Assembly (NCBI GenBank): GCA_937952455.1
Contig: CALFYU010000421.1
Span: 1 to 8,040 of the forward strand
Reading direction: 5' to 3'
From: an uncultured Planctomycetaceae bacterium
Lineage (GTDB): Bacteria; Planctomycetota; Planctomycetia; Planctomycetales; Planctomycetaceae
Length of the DNA: 8,040 nucleotides
This document shows, piece after piece, positions 1 through 6,594 of the stretch. Under the pieces are notes generated by a model. The model had not been told where the DNA came from and did not search any database. It saw nothing but the letters and a program-made list of their open reading frames with translations. The stretch's first letter is position 1. The number at the start of each line of letters is the position of its first letter. A program made the translations under genes and the position numbers.

Positions 1-598
1 GCCCCACATCGCCACGAAGCTGTCGAATTTGAAAGTACTTGACCTGCCCCATGAGACCGACATAGCGGGGATGCTAATGGGTGACCTTGAGCAAGCTCGT
101 TCAGCATGGGTCAAACAGGTGAAGCGAAACCCGGCAGAATACGCCCGCCGCGAACAGTCCGAGTTTCTGGCCGCCAAGAATCACGAGGGGGAAGTCCTCG
201 ATCTTCATTCGCTGCGCCACACCTGCGGCGCGTAGTTATCACTCGCGGGCGTCCACCCCAAGGTCGTGCAAACCGTCATGCGGCATTCGGCGATCACGCT
301 TTCGATGGACACCTATGGACATTTGTTCCGAAGTCAGGAGGCCGATGCTGTCGCGGCTGCGCGACGTGCTTAATCGCCCGTCAGGGCCCCTCAGGGCAAC
401 GGGTACAGACGATTGCTATGCGGCTGACGTAGAAATCGCGCAGCGCCAGGCGAAGCAGTCACGACGCGAAGTGCGGCAACACGGCGCAAGCTGGTGTGAC
501 AGTCTGAACATCGCACCAACGAACGACCCGCCACTGAAGTCTAACACCAACGCGGACTTAGGCGATGCCAGGCAGACTGATGAGACGCCGGACGTAAA
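1..598 (+). pseudogene. Tyrosine recombinase (phage-type integrase) C-terminal remnant, broken
   Basis: This is the C-terminal catalytic part of a tyrosine recombinase, an enzyme that integrates or excises mobile elements; its start lies outside the window. Reading from base 2, the box II motif HSLRHTCGA ends at a TAG at 233-235. In the same frame after the stop come GVHPKVVQTVMRHSAITL and MDTYGHLF, carrying the H-x-x-R, the later His and the nucleophilic Tyr. The TAG stands where relatives usually have Trp (TGG), so one base change explains it. That frame ends with TAA at 371-373. The expected continuation (RLRDVL, then LRATGTDD and an AQRQAKQ-like tail) reads in the next frame from about 354, so a second lesion, a frameshift, lies near 353. 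The shifted frame stays open into the antisense of the tRNA and stops at 653. The recombinase identity is firm; assigning the tail beyond 373 rests on family memory. Assembly errors could mimic both lesions. Confidence 0.82.
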
Positions 599-672
599 TA
601 GGGCCGGAGGGACTCGAACCCCCAACCAACAAATTATGAGTTTGCTGCTCTAACCGATTGAGCTACGGCCCC
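599..672 (-). tRNA. tRNA with CAT anticodon (elongator tRNA-Met, or tRNA-Ile2)
   Basis: The minus strand folds into a complete 74-nt cloverleaf. The acceptor arm is GGGGCCG with CGGCCCT, followed by discriminator A. The D arm is GCTC/GAGC, the anticodon arm GCAAA/TTTGT with loop CTCATAA, the variable loop TGGTT and the T arm GGGGG/CCCTC with loop TTCGAGT. The anticodon is CAT. The anticodon stem lacks the three G-C pairs of initiator tRNA, so this is elongator Met or the Ile2 species whose C34 is converted to lysidine by TilS. I cannot separate the two; the G27-U43 pair and TGGTT variable loop lean slightly toward Ile2. A15 and T48 agree as a Levitt pair. The first acceptor pair is a G-U wobble, which is unusual. 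The 3' CCA is not encoded and would be added by the CCA-adding enzyme. The integrase relic abuts the 3' end. Confidence 0.93.
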
Positions 673-673
673 G

Positions 674-849
674 CTGGGTCTGGAATTGCGGCATTGGCCG
701 GGCGAGGGTTTGGGTGTGGATCGTTCGGCCGGCCGGTCTCCTTTTGAGACCATCATCGCGAGCAGGGGTTCGGTTTTCAACCGTTTCCCCGTGACTAAAA
801 TCCTGCATTTACGACGATCGATGTAGACGATGCCGTGCGGTGGCGCTTC
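674..849. other. Intergenic region with two small inverted repeats
   Basis: This stretch separates the zinc-ribbon membrane gene from the tRNA; both are on the minus strand. It holds two possible hairpins. GGTCTC at 735-740 pairs with GAGACC at 746-751 around a 5-base loop. CGGTT at 771-775 pairs with AACCG at 779-783, and GGGG at 765-768 with CCCC at 787-790 could extend it across a small internal loop. Neither is followed by a run of T on either strand, so I do not call an intrinsic terminator, although they lie where the end of the upstream minus-strand transcript would be expected. I could not recognise a tRNA promoter. Confidence 0.3.
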
Positions 850-1365
850 CTAATGGCGGGATGCCGGAATGGACGTTTGTTCCTGCCGCCGGACCGGGGC
901 GGGTTGCAGGCAGCGGCCGATGAGTTGCTGGGCTTCGCGGCGCCGGTTGTCCCGTTCCGGTTCGAGGAATGCACTAACCGGGATTTCCAAATCGCAATCC
1001 TCGCAATGGTAAAACGGCAGCCATTGCTCGCCGACGATGGCTTGACCCATCGGGCGGTGGCAGGCGGGACAGTTGCGGTCTCGCAAGATCCCCAATCCCC
1101 AGCCGACGATGAGGCTGGTCCCGCCCAGGATCAAAGTAACGCAGGCTAAACCTGTCAGGCTGACATACGACCCCGTTCCTGTCCAAGGCAATAGGGCAAT
1201 CAACGTGAACATGCTGATGAGGCCCGCGGCGACTTTCACAGAGAACAACATCCACCCGATCGTTGTCCGGTCGCCGCCCGGCACAAGCAGCATGAACACG
1301 CCGACTGTCCCTGTGACCAGACGGTCATACGCGGCGCGGATTGGCCGTGCGAGGTTGCTTGGCAT
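850..1365 (-). CDS. Small membrane protein with zinc-ribbon-like C-terminal domain, function unknown
   Basis: The 171-residue protein has two clear hydrophobic segments, at about residues 38-60 and 68-93, and a weaker one near 16-30, so it is probably an integral inner-membrane protein with two or three spans. Just after the last span come two CxxC pairs, C99-P-A-C102 and C121-E-D-C124, spaced as in a zinc ribbon. The tail from about 135 is rich in Arg, Glu and Gln. No catalytic motif is visible and I do not recognise the family. The start follows GGGGA about 8 bases upstream on the minus strand; a nearer AAGGA is too close to be the main ribosome site. No neighbour suggests an operon: the next gene on this side is divergent, more than 460 bases away. 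The unbroken frame with coherent membrane and cysteine patterns supports a real gene. Confidence 0.75.
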   Translation of the reverse strand: MPSNLARPIRAAYDRLVTGTVGVFMLLVPGGDRTTIGWMLFSVKVAAGLISMFTLIALLPWTGTGSYVSLTGLACVTLILGGTSLIVGWGLGILRDRNCPACHRPMGQAIVGEQWLPFYHCEDCDLEIPVSAFLEPERDNRRREAQQLIGRCLQPAPVRRQEQTSIPASRH

Positions 1366-1831
1366 AGTCCTTTTCCCCAGTATGAGGCGGCTTCGACGAC
1401 AATCGTGCCTTCCGTGGAAACGAGTTCGGCGGCCGGCAAACTTGGTAAGGCGCGTCTAACTTTCAAGTCTAGCTCATAATCGTGCGTTCGCCAAAAATCA
1501 TTTGTCTGAACAAAGTCAACTCCGGTGGAAGAAACCCGCGGAGCGCGCCGGAATTTTCTTGTGAGTGTGGAAAACGCTCTGTAGACTAAACGATGTCTTT
1601 TCCCATCCGCCCGACATGAATCAATTCATCTCTTTCGGTCAACCTGGTGTCACGTCGACGGTTTCAGTCTAGGGGCATTTCCATAAATTCGGATCGGCAA
1701 TTCAAGTCGCTTGATTTTTTGGAAAACGAAAGCGGGGACCGACGTCGGACAACCGCGGATGTCCTGCGTGCGGCGACGTTGGAAATCGCTGGCATCACCT
1801 ATTGTGCCTGCAGCACAGGGAGGACAGTTTC
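1366..1831. other. Intergenic region between divergent genes; nothing recognised
   Basis: These roughly 466 bases lie between the start of the zinc-ribbon membrane gene (minus) and the start of the STAS gene (plus), so both promoters should be here. I could not identify convincing -35/-10 boxes, an RNA gene, or an open frame with protein-like composition. A weak inverted repeat, TCCGGTG at 1521-1527 with CGCCGGA at 1546-1552 (one G-T wobble), is followed by ATTTTCTT. It resembles a poor terminator, but no gene on the plus strand ends before it. Base composition looks more AT-rich around 1470-1580 than in the flanking genes, as is common for promoter DNA. Confidence 0.5.
1818..1824 (+). promoter_or_regulatory. 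Ribosome binding site of the STAS gene
   Basis: GGGAGGA lies 7 bases before ATG at 1832. It fixes this ATG as the start rather than an in-frame TTG at 1802, which lies upstream of the site. Confidence 0.75.
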
Positions 1832-2248
1832 ATGTCGGAAGAAACTTACAACTGGGATGACGGGACCGATCCAGGCGGTGACGACTCGGGCGTGCAGCAT
1901 GAGCCGGTTGTCGATCCGGGCATATTCCAAGTTTACCGGGCGGGAAGCCTGACGGTGGTCGGGTTTCGCGGCCACGACATTCCGGCCGGATTTTGGATCG
2001 GCGGATATCGCGATGCGCTGAAGAATATTATCAAGGAGTACGAATGCGAGGAATTGGCATTCGACTTTACCGGCGTGACCACGGTTCCCAGCGGGCTCTT
2101 GGGTTTATTTGTTTCGCTGGGGGATTTGGGGGTAAAGATTTCACTTTACAATCCCAGCGGGGATGTACGCGAAGTGCTGGACGCGACGAGCCTCAACGAC
2201 ATGGTGGAAATCCACACCGTGGAGGTCGATGCCAACGGGGACGAGTGA
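1832..2248 (+). CDS. STAS-domain protein, anti-sigma factor antagonist-like
   Basis: The 138-residue cytoplasmic protein has an acidic, probably disordered N-terminus (residues 1-30) and a STAS-like fold at about 31-130. The diagnostic part is the strand DFTGV (78-82), then VPSGLLGLFVSL (85-96), then a strand and the helix DVREVLDATSLNDM (111-124) leading into EIH. In anti-sigma factor antagonists of the SpoIIAA/RsbV type the Ser of a D-S-S-G motif is phosphorylated by an RsbW-type kinase; here the equivalent is Ser87 in V-P-S-G, so Pro replaces the residue before it. The protein is a plausible partner for the receiver-ATPase gene, which converges on it with a 9-base gap. I infer partner-switch signalling; the true partner and any sigma factor are not visible. 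Start chosen by the strong GGGAGGA site. It could also be a structural STAS subunit in another complex. Confidence 0.8.
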   Translation: MSEETYNWDDGTDPGGDDSGVQHEPVVDPGIFQVYRAGSLTVVGFRGHDIPAGFWIGGYRDALKNIIKEYECEELAFDFTGVTTVPSGLLGLFVSLGDLGVKISLYNPSGDVREVLDATSLNDMVEIHTVEVDANGDE

Positions 2249-2257
2249 CGATTGACA

Positions 2258-3172
2258 TCAGTTGCCGTTGGAGGCGGCGACCGGACGGTTGCGGCGTTTC
2301 ATTAACCGCACTTCGTTGCCCGTTTCGTTGAACTCCAGCGCATCCATAAAGGTCCGCATCAGCAAGATGCCGCGGCCGAACGGTCGGCCGAGATTGGCCG
2401 GGTCGGTAGGATCGGGGAGTTGGGACGGATTGAATCCGCACCCTTCGTCGCGAATCACCAAGAGCACGCAGTCGGCGGAGAATGAAATTCGCAGATGGAT
2501 CTGCCGATCCCTGTAAGGGGCCTCCTGGCAGCGACGCCGCGCCAGGTCGTAAAATTGGTTTCCGTCTTGCAGTTTCAGTTCCGAGCGAATCTCCAGGTTT
2601 CCGTGATAAAACGCGTTGTGCAGCGCCTCATCCAAGGCGGTGCCGATTCGTGCATAATCACTGTCGAGACAAACCTCGAACTCTCGGAGCAGGTGGCAAA
2701 TGAACTGCACGGCGGTCGAAATCAGCTGCGGATCGTTTTCCAACGTGAATTCGAATTCCCCGGTCGTCAGGCGGTTTTTCAGGCGGCGGCGATTGCGATT
2801 TTCGCTGACCGTTGCCAGGACGCGCCGCACAGTATCGGGCAAATCACGTGCCAGCAGCTTTTTGGTGACGTAACTGGCCGCGCCGTTCTCCAGGGCCTCG
2901 ACGGCGATTTCTTCGCTTCCCTTGCCGGTCATCAGCACCACGGGAATGGACGGATGTTTTTGCCGAATGGCCCGCACAAGATGCAGGCCGTCCATATTGG
3001 GCATTTGCAGGTCGGTCACCACAATCTCGGGTGGATGATGCGCGATCTTCTCCAAAGCTTCGCGGCCGTCGGCGGCAAATGTGACGTCGACGCTCGTTTC
3101 CTTCTTTAGCAGGCCGGCCGCCAGGCGGCGATCCATTTCGGAATCGTCAACGACAAGGACCGTTGTCTTCAT
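2258..3172 (-). CDS. Response regulator: receiver domain fused to RsbW-like ATPase/anti-sigma kinase
   Basis: The 304-residue cytoplasmic protein has a CheY-like receiver at 1-120, a basic Arg-rich linker near 125-135 and a GHKL ATPase (HATPase_c_2, RsbW/SpoIIAB type) at about 140-293. The receiver has acidic pocket D9-D10, phosphoacceptor D54 in TDLQMPNMDG, T82 and K104, so it should accept phosphate from a histidine kinase not seen here. The ATPase keeps the N box (DEALHNAFYHGN, 181-192), the G1 box DEGCGF (242-247) and the G2 box GRGILLM (266-272), then ALEFNETGNEVRL typical of the family end. It therefore looks competent to bind ATP and phosphorylate a STAS partner or sequester a sigma factor. 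The start is the ATG at 3172 before MKTTVLVVDD; a longer frame to 3253 adds 27 residues with no domain. The STAS gene converges 9 bases away. Which output it controls is not visible. Confidence 0.92.
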   Translation of the reverse strand: MKTTVLVVDDSEMDRRLAAGLLKKETSVDVTFAADGREALEKIAHHPPEIVVTDLQMPNMDGLHLVRAIRQKHPSIPVVLMTGKGSEEIAVEALENGAASYVTKKLLARDLPDTVRRVLATVSENRNRRRLKNRLTTGEFEFTLENDPQLISTAVQFICHLLREFEVCLDSDYARIGTALDEALHNAFYHGNLEIRSELKLQDGNQFYDLARRRCQEAPYRDRQIHLRISFSADCVLLVIRDEGCGFNPSQLPDPTDPANLGRPFGRGILLMRTFMDALEFNETGNEVRLMKRRNRPVAASNGN

Positions 3173-3180
3173 GGGGGCGA

Positions 3181-3186
3181 TCCTTT
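3181..3186 (-). promoter_or_regulatory. Ribosome binding site of the receiver-ATPase gene
   Basis: On the minus strand AAAGGA lies 8 bases before the ATG at 3172. It supports this start over an upstream in-frame one at 3253, because the receiver fold begins right at this Met. Confidence 0.7.
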
Positions 3187-3340
3187 CCGGAAGAATTTCA
3201 CTTAGTGCGAAATAGCGCGGAATTGAGCCGAGAAATGACCTGTGGAGCGCCAATAGCCATTGTGACGTGCGTCGCGCGGTTTTTCCATAGCGCTTGCCGT
3301 TTTCTCCCCATTCGCGTCAGGGATAGTGCAAGTTACCCGG

Positions 3341-4894
3341 TCATAGCGACCGTTTCCCACGCACGTCGTATACCGAAAAGAAGCGTCCACGATAGGCGAC
3401 CGGCAAGTCCGTGTCCTCGTTGGTGCGGGCAATCACAAAATCGACCAATTCGCGATCCGGAAATCGAGCGATCTCCGCCTGCGACATCGTTCCCGCTCGG
3501 CGGGTTTTTTCCCAGCCTCGCAATAACTGATAACGGCGTCGCCACTCCAACAAATTAGCGGCATCCTGCGGGCAATCTTTGTAGTTCACGTATTCCGCCC
3601 GACCGGCGTACCACTTAAAGCCCCAGCTATAGGACGGCGTGAGCACCGTCGCATCGGCGGGAGCATTCTGGGCGATCCAGCGGCAACTGTCCAACCAGTC
3701 GGTGAGTACCGGCGGTTTGAAACGGGTCGGATTGCGGTCGACCGGATGGACTAAGAGTGCGTATGCCGCCGCCGCGACGCACACGGCGATACCCAATCGC
3801 TGCGCTGCGGGCCGCTGCGACGACCAGTGTGCAAAAAGGCGCACGGCCAGTACCGAAACCGCCAGTGGCAGCAGCACGTCGAACAGTCGGAAGGGATAAA
3901 ACTTCAGCAGCGCTGCGCTGTGCAGCACGAATCGCGCCACCAAGCCGCCGGCAGCGATCGCGGCGCTGCCCATTAAGTACCAATGGAAGAATTCGCCGGC
4001 GTAACTGCTCATTGCCCGCCTACGAAACACCAGCCAAACGGCCAACATCGCGGCATAGCAGATGTAGCCGCGAATCGGAAATACAGCGGGATCGAGATGG
4101 TGTCTCAGTCGGCTAAAAACTTGTATCCGATCCGCCTCAGCCGCGACGTCCGCCGGAGTCCCCCCCAACATATAAAAGGCCGGGTACAGCCCCGGCAGCG
4201 CGCACATGCCGAACAGCAGCACCGCAACCATCAGTTGAATCGCGGACGGCCGTGGCACATCGGGGCTGCGTAATAGGCACGGCACGAGCACGCCGGCAAT
4301 CGTCGCGCAGGTACACCAAATTCCCACCACCGGATGAAAACTGGCCGATAATCCTAAGAATGCTGCCGCGGGTAGAAATCTCCCGCGGATGGCTAGTCCC
4401 GCCCCCCAAAATGCGAATCCGTAGGCAAAGACCTTGCCTTCTATCCCGCCGATTATCCATTCGCCGGCCAAATTCCCCAGGGCGGCCATGCCGAGGTACA
4501 GCGATGCCGCTGCCCACACTTGTCTCATGCCATTCAGCACGCCGGACAGCAGCGATTCCATTCCGATCGCCAACAACAGCAGTCCCGCGATGCGGCCGAT
4601 CCAGGCCGTTTGTTCAAGCGTCAGCCATTGGGTGAGGCTGCCGACCGTCGCATAAAATACCCAGTGGGGATTTGACGATTCCAGGAACAAATCGCCGCGG
4701 CACCACGCGGGATTCCAGAAATGCTTGGCCTTGGTCAGGTAGTGCGGTTCGTTGACTGCCGGGACCGGCGTGCGGATCGCGCTGTAGGCAAAGAATCCAG
4801 CAAACAGCAACGCGATGGTCAGTCCGCGATGCCGCCGTGAAGTCGTCGGCTCGGGCGTCCGTTGGCTCAGCGGTTCCCGTTCGGACTGGTCCAT
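3341..4894 (-). CDS. Polytopic membrane protein, possibly GT-C-type glycosyltransferase-like
   Basis: The 517-residue protein has a short charged N-terminus, a first membrane segment at about 25-42, then roughly ten further hydrophobic segments to about 382, and a soluble C-terminal domain at about 383-517. Immediately after the first segment is NEPHY (48-52) followed by CRGDLFLESSNPHWVFY, an acidic loop placed where GT-C glycosyltransferases carry their catalytic acidic residue. The helix FYPFRLFDVLLPLAV and the C-terminal stretch LTPSYSWGFKWYAGR and YVNYKDCP are distinctive and look conserved-family-like. I recall similar planctomycete proteins carrying a domain-of-unknown-function label (perhaps DUF6798), but this is from memory. 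A lipid-linked sugar transferase acting at the membrane is an inference; no substrate can be named. The start ATG has no clear Shine-Dalgarno site. The lysine-rich gene lies 63 bases upstream on the same strand, so they may share a transcript. Confidence 0.85.
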   Translation of the reverse strand: MDQSEREPLSQRTPEPTTSRRHRGLTIALLFAGFFAYSAIRTPVPAVNEPHYLTKAKHFWNPAWCRGDLFLESSNPHWVFYATVGSLTQWLTLEQTAWIGRIAGLLLLAIGMESLLSGVLNGMRQVWAAASLYLGMAALGNLAGEWIIGGIEGKVFAYGFAFWGAGLAIRGRFLPAAAFLGLSASFHPVVGIWCTCATIAGVLVPCLLRSPDVPRPSAIQLMVAVLLFGMCALPGLYPAFYMLGGTPADVAAEADRIQVFSRLRHHLDPAVFPIRGYICYAAMLAVWLVFRRRAMSSYAGEFFHWYLMGSAAIAAGGLVARFVLHSAALLKFYPFRLFDVLLPLAVSVLAVRLFAHWSSQRPAAQRLGIAVCVAAAAYALLVHPVDRNPTRFKPPVLTDWLDSCRWIAQNAPADATVLTPSYSWGFKWYAGRAEYVNYKDCPQDAANLLEWRRRYQLLRGWEKTRRAGTMSQAEIARFPDRELVDFVIARTNEDTDLPVAYRGRFFSVYDVRGKRSL

Positions 4895-4957
4895 GATGGG
4901 CTGGCTATCGAGACGAGCGAGTCGGCGGTCGCGTTTTTAGGCGGGGATCGCGCGAGG

Positions 4958-5137
4958 CTATTTGCCGGACTTTTTCTTAGCGGCTTTCTTCTTGGTCGCT
5001 TTCTTTTTGACAGCGGCTTTGGTCGTCGCTTTTTTCTTCGCCGTCTTCTTTTTAGCGGTTTTTTTATCGCCGAAGACGTTGTCCCAGTTTTTCCAAAACT
5101 CCGGTGTCGTTCCTGTGCGAACTATCGGACCACCCAT
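4958..5137 (-). CDS. Lysine-rich histone H1-like mini-protein, planctomycete type
   Basis: This 59-residue protein starts MGGPIVRTGT, continues with TPEFWKNWDNVFG (11-23) and ends in a lysine/alanine/threonine tail (25-59) in which 19 of 35 residues are Lys, arranged as repeated KKK blocks separated by A, T or V. Such tails resemble histone H1 C-termini and bacterial H1-like proteins and should bind DNA or another polyanion without specificity. The N-terminal patch is unlike H1; I recall it as a recurrent planctomycete signature, but its role is unknown to me. The minus strand carries AGAGGAG 8 bases before the ATG, a strong ribosome site that makes this short frame credible. It sits 63 bases upstream of the large membrane protein and 407 bases from the divergent sugar isomerase. 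Small size means automatic annotation may miss it. Nucleoid association is inferred from composition only. Confidence 0.85.
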   Translation of the reverse strand: MGGPIVRTGTTPEFWKNWDNVFGDKKTAKKKTAKKKATTKAAVKKKATKKKAAKKKSGK

Positions 5138-5145
5138 TGATGACG

Positions 5146-5152
5146 CTCCTCT
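5146..5152 (-). promoter_or_regulatory. Ribosome binding site of the lysine-rich mini-gene
   Basis: AGAGGAG on the minus strand, 8 bases before the ATG at 5137. It is one of the better Shine-Dalgarno matches in the window and is key support for a gene this short. Confidence 0.75.
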
Positions 5153-5531
5153 GACTCACAAAACTATTGACTGAATTTCTATGCGGTCGGCTGCCGGTCC
5201 AGGTTTGCCCAGCAGTGGGCTGCCAGTCCGTGTCATTCTCACTGGCGGACAAGCCGCTCGCGGCACCCTTTGAGAACGCTGTGGTTGGGGACGTTGACCG
5301 TCCAACACTGCGATTTGAACCGCGCCGAATTGTATTGCGGCCCTGGCCGATTCATCGACCGCGAACGGCACATATACGCACTCGCGACGCGATTCTCAAC
5401 CCTCCGATGAAAATTCTCCTCAGCGGACGGCAAAGAATTGGCTTTGCGAGTTGCCTCCCGCGCATGGCACTTTGCTGTCCTTTGGCGTACCATGATTCCC
5501 CTGCTGCAAGCGATTAAGCGGACACGATTTC
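5153..5531. other. Divergent intergenic region; no gene recognised
   Basis: The stretch between the lysine-rich mini-gene (minus) and the sugar isomerase (plus) should hold promoters for both. Open frames pass through it on both strands, but their composition is Arg/Pro-rich with no protein pattern, and none has a convincing start. An imperfect direct repeat, GGCTGCCGGTCC at 5189-5200 and GGCTGCCAGTCC at 5218-5229 (centres 29 bases apart, one mismatch), is the only structure I see. It could be an operator half-site pair or chance. No -35/-10 pair was convincing. Confidence 0.5.
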
Positions 5532-5544
5532 GGGGAGGACGCGG

Positions 5545-6594
5545 ATGTCGTCGATCAAAGGCCCGGCCGTTTTTCTTGCCCAGTTTCTCCGTGATGAACC
5601 GCCGTTTCATGAGTTGCTCAGCATCGGCCGTTGGTTCGCCGCGATGGGGTTTGCAGGCGTGCAAATCCCCGCCTGGGACCCGCGTACGATCAACCTGGAG
5701 GAAGCGGCCGCTTCAAAGACCTACTGCGATGACTATCGCGGGCAACTGGCCGACATTGGTCTGCAACCGACCGATCTGGCGGGATATCTGCAGGGGCAGG
5801 TTCTCGCCGTGCATCCGGCCTATGAAGTGATGTTCGAGGCCTTTCATCCCCCCGGTTTGCGCGGCAACGAGCGGACGGATTGGGCGGCCGATCAATTGAA
5901 AAAATGCGTCCTCGCATCGGAAAACATGGAGCTGACGACCGTCCCGGTTCTCTCGGGCGGATTCGCCTGGCACATGGTCTATCCCTGGCCGCAGCGCCCC
6001 GCCGGGATCATCGATGAAGCGTTTAAGGAACTGGCCGCACGCTGGTTGCCGCTGCTGGACTTCGCGCACGATCACGGTTGCGTCTTCACCTATGAATTGC
6101 ATCCCGGCTCCGACCTCTATGACGGAGCGACCTATGAAATGTTCCTCGACCGGAGCAACGACCACCCCGCCGCCTGTTTGAATTACGATCCCAGCCATTT
6201 CTTGTTGCAGCAACTCGATTACCTCGATTTCATCCGCCTCTACGGCGCGCGGATTAAGGGCTTTCACGTCAAGGACGCCGAGTTTCGTCCATCCGGACGC
6301 GTGGGAGTCTATGGCGGCTATCAATCCTGGCCGGGACGGGCAGGCCGGTTTCGCTCGTTGGGGGACGGGCAGGTCGATTTTACGCAGGTCTTCACGCTGC
6401 TCGCCGAAGCGGGCTACGACGGCTGGGCGGTGATGGAATGGGAATGCGCCGTCAAGAGCCCCGAACAAGGCGCCCGCGAGGGAGCGCCGTTTATCAAAAA
6501 GCACATCATCGAAACCACCGACGTCACCTTCGACGACTTCGCCGGCGGCCACGCCGACACCGGCGCGAATCGGAGAATATTGGGACTGGAATAG
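5545..6594 (+). CDS. Sugar phosphate isomerase/epimerase family protein (xylose isomerase-like TIM barrel)
   Basis: The 349-residue protein is a full-length AP-endonuclease-2/xylose-isomerase-like TIM barrel. Members isomerise or epimerise sugars and keto-cyclitols with a divalent metal. The likely metal ligands are E184 in TYELHPGS, D215 in NYDPSH (with H218 nearby), H241 in KGFHVKDAE and E298 in VMEWE, placed on successive barrel strands in the usual order. The N-terminus carries GFAGVQIPAWD (35-45), the first-strand pattern of the family, and WHMVYPWP (142-149) lies in the substrate region. No signal peptide is seen, so it is probably cytoplasmic. GGAGGA lies 5 bases before the ATG. It precedes a Gfo/Idh/MocA oxidoreductase on the same strand, a pairing like IolE/IolG in inositol use and found in many sugar-oxidising clusters, so the two probably act on the same oxidised sugar. 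The exact substrate cannot be read from the sequence. Confidence 0.93.
   Translation: MSSIKGPAVFLAQFLRDEPPFHELLSIGRWFAAMGFAGVQIPAWDPRTINLEEAAASKTYCDDYRGQLADIGLQPTDLAGYLQGQVLAVHPAYEVMFEAFHPPGLRGNERTDWAADQLKKCVLASENMELTTVPVLSGGFAWHMVYPWPQRPAGIIDEAFKELAARWLPLLDFAHDHGCVFTYELHPGSDLYDGATYEMFLDRSNDHPAACLNYDPSHFLLQQLDYLDFIRLYGARIKGFHVKDAEFRPSGRVGVYGGYQSWPGRAGRFRSLGDGQVDFTQVFTLLAEAGYDGWAVMEWECAVKSPEQGAREGAPFIKKHIIETTDVTFDDFAGGHADTGANRRILGLE

Noticed and set aside
315..653. Open frame of 112 codons reading into the tRNA antisense as a separate gene
   Set aside because: It starts inside the recombinase remnant and its first part is the frameshifted continuation of that gene; its last residues (GGTRTPNQ-like) are the antisense translation of a tRNA T arm, not a protein domain.
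1521..1560. Inverted repeat TCCGGTG/CGCCGGA followed by ATTTTCTT as a terminator
   Set aside because: The loop is 18 bases, the stem has a wobble, and no plus-strand gene ends upstream of it.
1647..1952. GTG-initiated 101-codon frame on the plus strand
   Set aside because: It overlaps the well-supported STAS gene in another frame, has Arg/Ser-rich composition and no ribosome site.
2495..3109. 204-codon plus-strand frame opposite the receiver-ATPase gene
   Set aside because: It is the antisense of strongly conserved receiver and ATPase motifs and shows no protein pattern of its own.
5189..5229. Direct repeat GGCTGCC(G/A)GTCC as an operator
   Set aside because: There are only two copies with a mismatch, no symmetry and no regulator gene nearby; kept only as a remark in the intergenic entry.
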